Assembly (NCBI GenBank): GCA_016648135.1
Contig: JADDOH010009980.1
Span: forward strand, 1-64,000
Direction: 5' to 3'
DNA length: 64,000 bases
Source: Agrypnia vestita
Lineage: Eukaryota > Arthropoda > Insecta > Trichoptera > Phryganeidae
The notes under the pieces were generated by a model that was not told the DNA's origin, ran no database searches, and saw nothing but the letters and a program-made list of their open reading frames with translations. Made by a program: the position numbers and the translations under genes. Positions 33,367 through 45,362 of this stretch are shown in pieces; position 1 is the stretch's first letter; each line of letters opens with the position of its first letter.

Positions 33367-34651
33367 TTAGGTCCTTACATATGAAATTGGCGTTTTGCCG
33401 TACTGGCAAATTTGATCTCAAATATCTTCTCTTTGGTTTGGAATTCCAAATCCAAATTTATACAACTATTTACTCATGTATTTGTGTTTTGAAAATTATA
33501 ATTCATTTGTTTTTTCCTCAAGTGTTTTTTTCTTTGCGTCACTCAGTTTACAAAATGAAAAACTTGAAATATCGCGTTATTTACGAGTACGAGTTCCACC
33601 GTGGCACCAGTGCTGCAGAAACGGCTCAAAGGATTAATGATGTGTATGGCGACGGTGCCGCAAAAGAAAACACAGTGCGTTTTTGGTTCCAACGTTTTCG
33701 TTCTGTAAATTTCGACCTGCAGAACAAGCCCCGTGGACGGCCGGAGACCAAAGTTGATAATGAAGAATTGAAGGCTATTGTGGAAGCGGATCCATCGCAA
33801 ACCACATCCGAGTTAGCTGCAGGCTGCGGTGTTAGTGATAAACTGTTTTAATCCACTTGAAGCAAATTGGTAAGGTGAAAAAGCTTGAAAGGTGGGTACC
33901 TCACGAATTGAGTGAAGCAAATCAACAAACGCGCGTTGACTGCTGCGTTGCATTACTCAACCGGCACAATAATGAAGGGATTTTAAATCGAATCATTACC
34001 TGTGATGAAAAGTGGATCCTGTACGATAATCGGAAGCGCTCATCGCAATGGCTGAACCCTGCCGAACCAGCCAAACCATGCCCCAAGCGAAAATTGACTC
34101 CAAAAAAGTTACTTGTGAGCGTTTGGTGGACTAGTGCTGGTGTCGTTCACTACAGCTTTCTTAAATCTGGCCAGACGATTACGGCAGATGTCTATTGTCA
34201 GCAACTGCAAACCATGATGGAAAAGCTAGCTGCTAAACAACCGAGGCTGGTTAATCGCTCTAGGCCACTGCTGCTTCATGATAACGCTAGACCACACACT
34301 GCACAACAGACGGCTACCAAATTAGAGGAGCTTCAATTGGAATGTCTAAGACATCCACCGTACTCTCCGGACCTTGCCCCAACAGATTAACATTTTTTTC
34401 GAAATTTGGATAACTTCTTGCAAAGGAAAAAATTCAACTCCGATGGGGCAGTCCAAACCGCCTTCAAAGATTTTATTGATTCCCGTCCGAATGGTTTTTT
34501 TAGTAAAGGGATCGATGAACTACCTATGAGATGGCAAAAGTGCATAGATAGCAATGGTACATAATTTGATTAAATAAATATATTATAATAAAAAAAAATC
34601 AGCTTTATGTTCCTCCCATACTAAACGCCAATTTCATATGTAAGGACCTAA
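33367..34651 (+). mobile_element. Mariner element 1, cecropia subfamily
   Basis: 1285 bp with 29-bp inverted ends beginning TTAGGTCCTTACATATG, TA on both sides. Full-length by position of ends, but its transposase is broken. Near-identical to the copy 752 bp downstream. Confidence 0.95.
33555..34573 (+). pseudogene. Mariner transposase, frameshifted and with two nonsense changes
   Basis: Starts MKNLKYRVIYEYEFHRGTSA at 33555. The N-terminal DNA-binding half carries the helix-turn-helix region, then the linker motif WVPHEL. The catalytic acidic residues are seen in TCDEKW, LLHDNARPH and YSPDLAP. Compared with copy 2, one base is missing near 33840 (frame ends SDKLF), a TAC codon became TAA at 34388 (after LAPTD), and another TAC became TAA near the end. 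Restored length by position would be about 339 residues, normal for mariner. Similarity to the transposase part of SETMAR places it in the cecropia subfamily (family knowledge). It cannot make active enzyme. Confidence 0.95.
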
Positions 34652-35403
34652 TATTAAAAATTAATTATTATTCTTATAAATATGCTTAGTAAATGGACTT
34701 ATTTTTTAATCTTTGCATTTTTGTATGTTTGTCAATTTTCTGTTTTTTTTTTTATATAATAAAAATATTTTTTTACCGAGCTTTGCTGCCATGTACACAT
34801 GCTTACACAAATTCTTTAAATAATGGAGTGAGATGAACTTCTCTGAAGACTTAGTAGATTGTATAAAGTTTTTAAATTTATTTGTAAATTTTTTTATTGG
34901 TTTTGGAGCAATTAAGACAAGTTTGATTATGTACTAATGAGATCATAAAATAAAAACAAAATAATAATTCCTGTAATTATTTAATGAAAAAAACTTACCT
35001 TAGAAAACAACAATCTCATCTTAAAGTGAACTCTGAAACATGTTGCGACCATATTTTTACATATTTTTATAAAAATGAAAAAGCCTTCATACAGAAGAAG
35101 AAAAAATATTCTTTGAACAGTTAATATTTTTATACTTTTACGTGGATTTGAGTGCATTTTATATTTTAACGTGGATTTGAATGCATTCATATACACTATA
35201 TACTTTTATCGTACTGATATATCTACAATGATATTTTAATGTAAGCAAGATTTTTTTAATTATGAAGTGATATATTTACACTAATAAAGAATAATAGGTA
35301 CATTTTATTAATAAAAATAGTTACGTTATATAAAATTACATTCACACAGAAAATTTATTAGGCGTGCAATCTTACTTACATGAATCATTATTTTATATAA
35401 ATA
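34652..35403. other. AT-rich spacer between the mariners
   Basis: Nothing recognised. Confidence 0.5.
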
Positions 35404-36516
35404 TTAGGTCCTTACATATGAAATTGATGTTTTGCCGTACTGGCAAATTTGATCTCAAATATCTTCTCTTTGGTTAGGAATTCCAAATCCAAATTTATAC
35501 AGCTATTTACTCATGTATTTGTGTTTTGAAAATTATAATTCATTTGTTTTTTCCTCAATTGTTTTTTTCTTTGCGTCACTCAGTTTACAAAATGAAAAAC
35601 TTGAAATATCGCGTTATTTACGAGTACGAGTTCCACCGTGGCACCAGTGCTGCAGAAACGGCTCGAAGGATTAATGATGTGTATGGCGACGGTGCCGCAA
35701 AAGAAAACACAGTGCGTTTTTGGTTCCAACGTTTTCGTTCTGGAAATTTCGACCTGCAGAACAAGCCCCGTGGACGGCCGGAGACCAAAGTTGATAATGA
35801 AGAATTGCAGGCTATTGTGGAAGCGGATCCATCGCAAACCACATCCGAGTTAGCTGCAGGCTGCGGTGTTAGTGATAAAACTGTTTTAATCCACTTGAAG
35901 CAAATTGGTAAGGTGAAAAAGCTTGAAAGGTGGGTACCTCACGAATTGAGTGAAGCAAATCAACAAACGCGAGTTACTTGTGAGCGTTTGGTGGACTAGT
36001 GCTGGTGTCGTTCACTACAGCTTTCTTAAATCTGGCCAGACGATTACGGCAGATGTCTATTGTCAGCAACTGCAAACCATGATGGAAAAGCTAGCTGCTA
36101 AACAACCGAGGCTGGTTAATCGCTCTAGGCCACTGCTGCTTCATGATAACGCTAGACCACACACTGCACAACAGACGGCTACCAAATTAGAGGAGCTTCA
36201 ATTGGAATGTCTAAGACATCCACCGTACTCTCCGGACCTTGCCCCAACAGATTACCATTTTTTTCGAAATTTGGATAACTTCTTGCAAAGGAAAAAATTC
36301 AACTCCGATGGGGCAGTCCAAACCGCCTTCAAAGATTTTATTGATTCCCGTCCGAATGGTTTTTTTAGTAAAGTAATCGATGAACTACCTATGAGATGGC
36401 AAAAGTGCATAGATAGCAATGGTACATACTTTGATTAAATAAAAATATTATAATAAAAAAAAATCGGCTTTATGTTCCTCCCATACTAAACGCCAATTTC
36501 ATATGTAAGGACCTAA
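35404..36516 (+). mobile_element. Mariner element 2, internally deleted
   Basis: 1113 bp with the same inverted ends (one or two changes at the left) and TA flanks at 35402 and 36517. About 172 bp shorter than element 1. Confidence 0.95.
35592..36438 (+). pseudogene. Mariner transposase with internal deletion
   Basis: The first frame runs from MKNLKYRVIYEYEFHRGTSA through WVPHELSEANQQTRV to a stop at 35999. The second resumes LLVSVWWTSAGVVHYSFLK to NGTYFD and its stop. About 173 bp is missing, including the TCDEKW segment with the first catalytic aspartate. The other two (LLHDNARPH, YSPDLAPTD) remain. The deletion joins a GTT present at both edges, so microhomology-mediated loss is likely. 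Its 3' half lacks the nonsense changes of copy 1, so the copies decayed independently. Confidence 0.95.
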
Positions 36517-37114
36517 TATAAAATATTACTTTTTGACTTTTGATTAATTATTTGTTAGATTTATAGAGAATTATTACACTATTATATGCACCTATTATAT
36601 GCACTCTTAATGCTGCTCTCTTATCTTATTTACACATCAAACAGGGGATGACCTACCCTACTACTAAATGCACATTTAGTAGTAGAGTAGCACACTGCAA
36701 TAAGAATACAACGATAATGAAGGCTAATTATAAAAGTATACAAATATTAAATAATTTTATAATTGTAGTAAACTGCTAGAATACAGAGTTTGCGACTAAA
36801 CAAAATGATTTACAAAAATATTTTTAATAAATTGTTAAGATTTTAGTAATTAAGGCAATCTTCTGCGTATAAAGTGGGATAAATATGTAATATACATTTA
36901 TAATTTAGTTAAACATCAATAAGATTTGTCTTATTGTACATAAAATTCACTCGTTAATTCACATATACGAATAAATAAATAAATAAACTCAGCCGTGTTC
37001 CCAGTAGCTAAAGTCTGCAAAAGCGATTTCGTTTTACTTTAGTTAAGTTCTATTCGAAAATTGGATGACATGGAAATAATAAAAATACCATTTTTATGAA
37101 ATAAAATTTTTCGA
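36517..37114. other. AT-rich spacer
   Basis: A small inverted repeat CTACTACTAAATGCACATTTAGTAGTAG near 36658-36685 and AAATAAATA runs. Nothing else. Confidence 0.5.
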
Positions 37115-37400
37115 TTGGATAAAAGTTTTGAATACGAAATTCGCAATCGTTACCATTCTATTGTTATCGAATGCCGCGCCATGGACAATAACATATCAAA
37201 TCGACCCGTTCCGGGCACCAGTATACGGCCCGGACTGTTAAGTTATCCCGTAGGGATTTCGCCTTGGCAGATATGTAAATGCTTTTCTCGTCTGATATTG
37301 GCGTTGGTGGGATTTAGGACGTAAGTTGGTTTGACTGACAGAAGGATATTGTGACTATTCGTTCGATCTTTGCGGATATATTCGCGGCGCTTCGCAAAGC
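37115..37400. other. GC-elevated island
   Basis: A 69-codon ORF spans it but shows no family features. The segment 37150-37280 (GAATGCCGCGCCATGGACAA, ACAAT Sox-like) is less AT-rich than its flanks. Candidate conserved non-coding element. Confidence 0.3.
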
Positions 37401-38829
37401 CGAGCGTAAATTCATTTTACCCATATCATTTTATATTTTTGTGTTCATGCAAATGCATTAAAAGATTACGTGGGTAGTTTTGTACGAATACAAACTATTT
37501 TTGGAAAACCAAGAATTTAAAAAATTATATTTATTTAGTGGCGTTGAGAATGAAATTTTAGAATGCAACGAAATTAGCATGCATCATGCAAGGGGAATAT
37601 TTTCACACCATGAAGTCACGACTCGTCAAAAGCTAAGATGGTGGTTTTCCGCGTGATATTTGATTAAAACAAATTTGAAAATGGTGTAATGAATATTGCA
37701 CGTGCTCTGGGCGCCATTAAGATGTTTGGAAATGGCTTTATGAAAATTGTATATTTTCTATATTTAGTGTTGTTAATTTTATCCGTGAAATTATTTGATA
37801 ATATATAAAAAAAATTAAATTTATTACCGTCATAGATTTTAAACCATTGATGGAGAACGACAACAATTCTAGTTAATGTTGTATATTTTGAGTTAAAACA
37901 TAGTTGGACAGAATGCGCATTCCGTTAAGCTTTTTTCCAACGCAAGGTATAAAACATTGATATATAAAAGTCTATAATATCTTCTAACGCCCATACAGAA
38001 GTAAAAAATCTTTTTAATGTTATTTTTCCTTTAAATACGCTTTCATAACTTTAGTATTAAGGAGCGTAGAAGGTTGACCGAAGAAATATTGACAATGTTT
38101 ATGAATCGAAACATAGGCATATATTATAAAAGTTATTAAAAATTTCATTTAAATCTATAAAAATATTGTAGATACATATCATAAAACTATTTTTTGTTTT
38201 AATTAAGGTTAAGCACCTATTATTAGGTACCTATTACGTAGATTTTCGACTCTAGCAAGGAATCTACCTGTAAAGTATTGTGAACCAGTTCTGTTAGACA
38301 CTGCATATAGGATATAATAAGTATTTAGTAGTATTTAAATGATATTAACTAATGCTAAGTCCCTTCTTCTTCTATTATCGGTGCAGAAAAATTAGAAATG
38401 GGAAATATTAGAACAGGTAAATACCTACGCGTCTTTTTTAATTAAAATATAATACATTGCTTCTTTACGTATAGTTATAATCTCAAATGTTGGAAAAAAT
38501 GTTTTTTAGATAAACACTTCAATATAAAAGAAAGTCCCGGCGAGCATCTGTCCATCAATATTACGCTAATCGCTAATCTCGAGAACCACTGAACTGATTT
38601 GTATGCAGTTTTTACTGTTACGGTTTGTATTTCTCCAGAAAGATTTTTGTGTATTAAAAATTACGCTAGAACATATAGGAACAGAGCATTAATGTTATTA
38701 GTGAATCTTCTTCTTCTTCTTAAAATTAGACAATCCGCCCTTAAAGAGCGATTTGTGCCATTTTGCAAGTTATATATGAGGTACTGCTAAGAAAGGGTAT
38801 TATTAATTATATATTTATGTCATTTACTA
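37401..38829. other. AT-rich spacer
   Basis: Nothing recognised beyond short words. Confidence 0.45.
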
Positions 38830-39060
38830 ACAAGAATTTTGATATTATCGCTATCAGATTAGGTCACTTTATAGCAAGAAGATGATAAATATTGGTTGGG
38901 AGTTGAAATTTAGCCTCGATCTGTTCAGTGTAAAAGGTCCGCAATGGGCAGGCAAAAAACATGTGATCAAGAGTCTTATTAGTGAATCAAGATGGAAAAA
39001 AAAATTGGCACTTAAGCGCTCTCATGGAAACGCTGTGTAATCCGTTAGGTATACAAAAAA
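38830..39060 (-). pseudogene. R1/jockey-like LINE C-terminal fragment
   Basis: The minus strand gives TLDHMFFACPLRTFYTEQIE, FQLPTNIYHLLAIK, then PNLIAIISKFL. This is the HIFF.CP......L...I..P.....LL....P.......F pattern at the end of many insect LINE polymerases. Stop codons interrupt it. Confidence 0.65.
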
Positions 39061-39248
39061 TCATGTAGGAAAGAATTGTGTTAAATTAAATGTTCTATAA
39101 AAAATCAGTAACAGCTGTATATTTGTGTATAAAATTTCATCAAATGTATAGCTAAGACTTTCCAGCAATTTTGACCAATTCAGTATTGATCCTTTTCAAA
39201 TTAAACATCTAATTAACCAAATCATTAAATTAAATGTTTTAGAAGATA

Positions 39249-39480
39249 TGTGTGGTATAAAAGCAAAAGCAGCAATATCCAAAAACTTAAAAAAATGTTT
39301 TGAGTACTATCACCGGGGATTACTAATTTAAAATGTACTGAATACTTGGTTTTGTGTATCTATCGTTTACAAAATCATGTTTCTTGTACATTTAAAGGCT
39401 ATGTTTCTTTTAAAATCTCAAATTCAGTACATTATTAATTAGTAATACTCGATGACTGCATTCAATTTTTTGTGCATATT
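39249..39480. mobile_element. MITE family M1, decayed copy
   Basis: Left end TGTGGTATAAAAGCAAAAGC intact. The right end stops inside GCATATTGCTCGG, so the right inverted repeat is truncated. Confidence 0.65.
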
Positions 39481-39780
39481 GCTCGGATCTCCTATCTATC
39501 CGGGAACTTGCATTACCATTACGCCACATCAACCACCTAGTACCTTTTCGTCAATATATCGACCTTCTCTGTAAGTCTCATTTTATTGATTGATTAACAT
39601 ATATTACCCATTTTAAGCAACCAATATTTTGTAATACGGTAGTCACAAATTACTTTGTGTTTCTGCCACTAGAGGACGCCAGAATTAAATCATTAATTCA
39701 TTTAAATTTAAAATTTAAATATAGTAGGTACATTTCTTTTTCACGTATAGTAATAATCTCAAATGTTAAATGTTAACTAA

Positions 39781-40505
39781 CTAATTAACTATCCATCACG
39801 CCGTTTTCAGGAGGGGTGAACAGAGAGGATTGAACGCCACACTCTTCTAACCCGGCACGCTACTTTTGCTTAGACCACATTCATACATCTTCTCATACAA
39901 GTTCTACGGTTGTTGAGGCTTTTAACAGGGCCATCTTCAAACACTTGTAGTATCTGATCGTGCCAGGTCTTTCGCGGGAGCCCTCTATTCCTGTTGCCTT
40001 CAACACCCGCCTCATATATTTTCTTAACCATTCTTTCCTCATTCATACGTTCCACATGACGAAACCATCTCAGCACTCGTTTCTTTATTCTATCTACCAC
40101 ACTACAGCCAGCATTACATTTACTTCTAATTTGTTCATTCCTCACTCTATCGACCAAAGATTTTCAACACAAGCGTCTTAGTGACCGCATTTCCACCGCA
40201 TTCAGTCTACTTTCATTCTTCCTTTGCCAATTCCAGGCTTCACTTCCATACATCGGGGTTGGCACTAGAACGCCATTATGTACCGCTGGTCTTGCTTCCT
40301 TTGACAGATTCTTATTGGCCATAATTGCATTTAGAGCAGTCACTCTCCTTTCGATATCATTCTCAGCCTTGCCGTCTCTACTAAACATACTTCCCAAATA
40401 CAATAACTTGTTCATTCGTTCTAAGTATTCGTTGTTTACACTAACATCACACTTAGTCACTCTTAACTGTTGTGTTATGGGAAAAATGGTTCGTAGATGC
40501 ACACT
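39781..40505 (-). pseudogene. LINE family A, longest 3' copy
   Basis: Minus strand: YLERMNKLLYLGSMFSRDGK, RRVTALNAIM, EARPAVHNGVLVPTPMYGSE, then after a frameshift near 40160 VDRVRNEQIRSKCNAGCSVV, LRWFRHVERMNEERMVKKIY and RKTWHDQILQVFEDG. Ends CACGCCG plus TTAG-type repeats at 39778. 5'-truncated at about 40505; the RT catalytic core is not included. Confidence 0.85.
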
Positions 40506-40619
40506 TTTGTAATTAAAGCGTGCAACCGAACGAAACAAAGCAAAAACTTACAAGATCGAACCAGCCATAATACGTGTCCAAAAATGTATAATATTTAAAA
40601 GATTTAATCTTACCTCGCG

Positions 40620-41040
40620 TCCCTCTTGGCGAGTAATGATTGCTCGCACGTACGGAAAAACTTTGTATCAAAGCAAATAGTTGTAACAAAGTGTGCTAAG
40701 CCATGCGTGTAATGGTATGCACATGCATGTTCACCCCGTTTTTTATTGCTTGTATCTTATTTTGCAAGGGATCGCTGGCGCACGCACACAGGGGCGCGCC
40801 CGCGCGGGTGGAGAGAGGCCGTTTTATGATATACCCTCTTGACTCGACGAAAACGCTGAGAAGAAAACATATTAATATTTGACGCCTTGTAGCGTAGCGG
40901 GCGAAAATATTATATAGAGGATGTAAAACGTGTTAAGGCGGGGGGAAAGAGGAGGGTTAAGAAATCGCGTTTTAATAGCCGTTTCTTTTCTTCAGACCTC
41001 AGTGTGAGGTGTTTGTTCCACATGCTGGACCCCGTGGAGT
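40620..41040. other. CpG-rich island with TCF-like palindrome
   Basis: CTTTGTATCAAAG at 40661-40673 holds two opposed TCF/LEF-like half sites. GC-rich core GGGCGCGCCCGCGCG near 40791. No ORF. Candidate enhancer-like element. Confidence 0.35.
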
Positions 41041-41049
41041 GTAAGTTTG

Positions 41050-41230
41050 GATGCTGCATATATTCAGAATATTTTGAGTATGTCAAAAATTTTCAGGAGC
41101 ACAATACTGGATTAAATCCCCAGGAAGACATCATTAATCAAGATATATTATAGATGTCTAATAGAGACGAAGCTATTTTTTTATATGGGAAAGTAGATAT
41201 GGAAGACTTTTTGGATCTTCATGGCGCTTA
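41050..41230. repeat. Interspersed repeat R3, partial copy
   Basis: CAGAATATTTTGAGTATGTC, then ATTATAGATGTC and AGAGACGAAGC blocks, as in 26678-26800. Confidence 0.75.
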
Positions 41231-41934
41231 TCCTGAACACCCAATTTCGTAATCCCCAATAATAATAATTTCGTTATCCGCCCACAATATAAATTCTTAT
41301 AATCCAATAGCTGATCTGATTCTGTTTTCATAATTGTTCCATCCGTAACTTCCTAGAATTTAAAAGCCGATCTCATTCCGTTTTCGGAAACAGTATGATT
41401 TCAAATTTGTTATTAAATCAAATGAAAACATTGACTTTCTGCTTGTGTGTCACAACTGTGTATCAAACATTTTTATATTTAATAAATAAAAGATCAAAAT
41501 CACCGATGAAATTTACTACCTGCTGTGAATTTCACATAATGAATACAGTAAATCAACAATTTTCTGTACATCGCATAGTGCTTGGCAGATTGAAAATTAA
41601 TAAATCTAGAAAACAAAAACTTTTTTAAATTCCAATATTTTTTTATAGGACTTGAAAGGGGTACAAAACACTTTTATAGCGCGTCACACAGCGATAGGAT
41701 AATGGCTCGCTTTCGGAAAATATGCGTATAAAAATAAAATAAATATCTTATTTATAAATTATAAAAACATCAATGTGTCAAAAGCAATAAAAATGAATTT
41801 ATTAAACTTTTATCATTACAACTGATAAGTAAAAATATAGTTTTTTAACCTACCGAAACATTGTACACTAACAACATAATATAAGATGAGACAATTTAAT
41901 TCCCTTTAAAATATATTCGCGTGAAACCACTGAA
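41231..41934. other. AT-rich spacer
   Basis: Nothing recognised. Confidence 0.45.
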
Positions 41935-42231
41935 TACTTTCTTCAGTCTCCCCTTTTGAATCTATACACTGACTTGGCTGGCGTTCTCATTTCTGTAAGC
42001 AGGCCTGGAACTCATTTCCGGAATACTGTTGAGTTTTTGTCTTATATTCTGTTGGATATTAGTTATATTAGGAAATTTTAATTCTTTAAGCGCAGCTCTT
42101 GATTCTGGATACATTTTAAAATCACAGAGAGTCAAGCCCGGGAAATAAATAAAAAAAACTAACCGGGTAATCACATTTTTATCAAAAAGAGAGTGAGCGC
42201 ACTGTGACTGATTCAAATTTAGATCTTTCAT
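41935..42231 (-). pseudogene. Mariner/Tc1-like transposase C-terminal relic
   Basis: The minus frame contains FPGLTLCDFKMYPESRAALK, ELKFPNITNIQQNIRQKLNS and IPEM. It resembles YSPDLAPCDFFLFP..K..L...F.....I......L..IP of mariner transposases. The third catalytic aspartate (SPD) is replaced by glycine (FPG). Unrelated in detail to the two cecropia copies. Confidence 0.65.
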
Positions 42232-43384
42232 TTTAATGCCTCTTAATTAAATAGTTATCTTCGCAATTAATTAGTTAACTTTGTAATACCTAACTATCAA
42301 CTGGTTATTTTGGCTTGAAATTTACGTACGTATTAGTTCAAACATGTCACTCCTCTTTTTTGAGTGAGACGTTTAAGAGGTAAAAATAAATGTCTAAGGT
42401 AATTTCGTTTCAATAAATTGTTATTTATATGCATGATTAAAAAATGAAAAGGAAATACTAATCAATTCTAATTGTTCAAAAGAGTGCAGAACGAAAAGTA
42501 TTATTGATATATGTTTTTTTATTTCCTTATAATTTAATTACAGGGCTCATTGTTTGATTAGAGGTTCGATCTAACGAATCAAAAAACTGTTTTCGTAAAA
42601 AAAAACTATTCTTTTTGTTTAACTATTACCATTACCAAAGTTTACGTTTTAATATATATTTTTTTTGTATAATTTCTCTCGTTAATTATAAAGTCCTGTC
42701 CTTTCATATAATTTTTCCTATCGCACAAGGCACGCCGTGCATTCCAATATCAAACAATCCATGATATTTAATGTTTCACCCTGATATTACTTGACTGAGT
42801 TAGAACTTACAGCTGACTGCAATCCTTCAAGTTAAACGAGCCAACAGCAGCTGGCTGGGAACTCCAGGGTATTTTCCTAAAGGGTGGCTCTTGATCGACT
42901 ACTGAGCCACCCCATGCCTGCGGATTTCGTACGATATTCAATTTACAAGTAAAATAATATGTAAGTTTGTACATCTCAGCGAAACCATATTTTTTGAGAT
43001 GTTGCAATTTTATACATTCGATATTTAAAATAAATCATGATGATAGATTATTATACATATATTAAAAATATTAACTTATTTTGTTGTTATTATTAATTGT
43101 CGATGAGATATTCTGTTTCTCTTGAAACTTAATTAGTGAAAAAAATATAAAAATTATTAAACTCATGTAGAGATAATAAAGTGAATATTGATAAATATAT
43201 ATAATTATCTATCATTATGAATATATGAATATCTACAATGTAAATGCCGAATCCTTCAATAATATATTGAAATAAATCAGTTAAATAATACTGAAAAATA
43301 CACTAAATCTATCATCTACCGAAAAATTTCTGGTTTCGGGCCCCAATTTATATAAATAATATTTTATTTTAAATATTCTTTTGT
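42232..43384. other. AT-rich spacer
   Basis: A small GC-richer patch at 42825-42930 has no recognised feature. Confidence 0.4.
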
Positions 43385-43905
43385 ACGTTTTGGTGCGTAC
43401 ATGACGTAATCTGGAGGTCCAATTTTCACACATTCTTCGCAGTAAATCAGACTGTTTCTAGGTAATAATGCGTCAAATATTGGCTTCCATCCTCAGAGAA
43501 AATAATCTAATGGCGTCAAATCGCACGAACGATTTCGTGAAATTAATCGTTCGTCAAATGTTTCTTTCAGTAAATTAATTGTATCGCGCGCTGTATGGAA
43601 TGTGGCGCTATCCTGATGAAACCAAATGTCCGCAACATTCCAATTGAGGCAGGAAAAAGTTAGTAATCATGTCTCTGTATCGCTCACCATTGACTGTAAC
43701 ATTCTGACCATCATCATTTTTGAAGATATATGGACCAATGATTCCACCGGCCCATAAAGCGTACGAAACCGTGATCTTTTATGGATATAATGGTGTTTCC
43801 ACAACAGCTTGTGTATCATGGGACTAAATGCGGCAATTTTGTTTACTGACATAGCCATTTAACCAAAAGTTGCTTCATCACTGAATACATTTGGATTGTG
43901 ATAAT
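43385..43905 (-). pseudogene. IS630-Tc1-mariner transposase DDE-domain relic
   Basis: Minus strand across frameshifts: VFSDEATF, WLNGYVSKQNCRI, ALWAGGIIGPYIFKNDDGQN, VTVNGERYRDMIT, DIWFHQDSATFHTARDTI, CDLTPLDYFL and GPPDYVMYAPKR. Three acidic positions (SDE, HQD, CDL) mark the DD[E/D] core. Several stops and at least two frameshifts. Different lineage from the cecropia copies. Confidence 0.75.
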
Positions 43906-44159
43906 TGAGTAATTGTGTATGCTCCAGCAACGGTAGTCACATGCCCGAAATTACATTTAAGTGTTAATGCCATAAAATTATCTATCAAATAAATCCAATT
44001 TCATGGATATTAAATATAGTTATAATTGTTTTATTTCAATTTAAATTTCTCCGCTTCTAAAAAAACACCCTTTATTATATTAACAATCAGTCGTGGCAAC
44101 GATACTGATGCTGCAAAGAACTGGAAGTACTTGACAAATGTTTACACCTTTATCTGAAA

Positions 44160-44530
44160 ATTATTTATAATTTTATTTTCGTGAGCGACTCCTGTTTGTG
44201 TCAGCCGTTGTGACGTCGACGCCCCCCCGCTGCGGCGTCGGAGCGACTCTTCCAGCGGGACTTAGCGCCCATTTACGGGAATTGTCCCCGCACCAGATAA
44301 GAGCGCCGTATCGCGCGTCATAATCCCGATTCGCGTCACGCTTACGGGAGGCGACCGAAACAAGCAAAACAAGCGATGAAAAGACCCTTGGCAGCAGTAT
44401 CAGCCCTCTACCGACACCGCGCCGTAGGAAGGCGCTTGCTCGGCGTTCCGTTCGACTGTTGGGCGAGTTTGCCCGCTCGCGACGCGCCCATATGCGGGAT
44501 GTGTGTTCACTTATCATTGACAAATAGTGT
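44160..44530. other. CpG-rich island
   Basis: Contains TGACGTC (CRE-like) at 44210, AGATAAG (GATA) at 44295 and CATAATCCCG (K50 homeodomain-like) near 44320. The 116-codon minus ORF and 63-codon plus ORF overlap and look compositional. Confidence 0.35.
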
Positions 44531-44829
44531 TGGGGTCAACCAGTGTTGTGTTTTCGTTTTCCTGTAACTGGAAAAGAGTTTTCCGCTCAGGGTGTACTTT
44601 AAACTTTAATCTGCGCTGAAATGGTTAAGGGAGATTTAGAGAGAGATTTTATGCATTTTGTTATTTTGTGCATTTTTTCATTTGATTCCTTAGACACTTA
44701 AATTTGTGGATGCAAAAGGGCTCACATTTATTAATTAATTATTAATTTATGGAGCGATGCAAATATTCAATGATTTCACGGATATGGAAATCATCAAATT
44801 ATTAAAAAAAAAAAATCACAATTCTTAAT

Positions 44830-45066
44830 TATGTGGGGTATAAAAGCAAAGGCAACAAAATTAAAAAAATGTTTGAATGGAGTCACAAAGGTTTACTAAT
44901 TTAAAATATACTATATTCTTGATTTGATGTATCTATCTCTTTCAAAATTCCTATACATATATATGCAATGAAATTTCGAATTCATTAGATATATTATAAA
45001 TTAATAATCCTCGATGACTGCATTAATTTTTTTTTGGATATTTCTTTTGTTTTATACCCCACATCT
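44830..45066. mobile_element. MITE family M1, copy 4
   Basis: Ends ATGTGGGGTATAAAAGCAAA and GTTTTATACCCCACAT, symmetrical out to the ATG/CAT. Interior as in the copy at 2368. Confidence 0.8.
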
Positions 45067-45168
45067 GATGTCTATATTTATATTCCAACAAACGTGATCT
45101 GTATTTATAAAATAATTTGAAAAAGATAAACAATATTTCAGATAACTCAGAAAATAATTTACTTGAAA

Positions 45169-45362
45169 ACTTTTATTAAACGAATTTGTATTAACCACTA
45201 ATAACTTTACATTTTACCACTATATCTACATAAGGACGGACGCAAACGTCCTGATGAAGATACAGTGGTATCGAAACCGGTAGACGTAGAGTTACCAGGT
45301 AAGTGGTTATTCAAAGTTGTTTAATAAAACTTTATAATTATGTCCAACCACAAAGGTAACGC
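45169..45362. mobile_element. Hammerhead-type element F12 (GATAC stem), one good arm
   Basis: Left arm decayed (TTTTATTAAACGAATTTG at 45173). Right arm well kept: ribozyme-like core, box AAGTGGTTATTCAAAG, tail ATTATGTCCAACCACAAAGG. Tail on the right only. Confidence 0.75.
45246..45287 (+). ncRNA. Hammerhead ribozyme candidate, best in window (F12)
   Basis: Stem I ACGTC (45246-45250) pairs perfectly with GACGT (45283-45287). CTGATGA is 45251-45257, extra A45258, stem II GATAC (45259-45263) with GTATC (45268-45272) around AGTG, GAAA 45273-45276, stem III AC(CG)GT, cleavage nucleotide A45282. Every invariant core position of the hammerhead is met except for the inserted base after A9. Family knowledge: an inserted base at this place occurs in a natural viroid hammerhead, and two-pair stem III ribozymes act best as dimers. 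Confidence 0.75.

Noticed and set aside
33367..36516. Two mariners as a composite transposon carrying the 752-bp spacer
   Set aside because: Both are in the same orientation with their own TA duplications, and the spacer has no genes; separate insertions explain it.
43614..43622. CTGATGAAACC resembling a hammerhead core
   Set aside because: It lies inside the minus-strand transposase relic (WFHQD codons), has no stem II, and GAAAC follows without spacing.
44173..44523. 116-codon minus ORF
   Set aside because: Lies in a CpG-rich island where stops are rare, overlaps a plus ORF, and has no family features.
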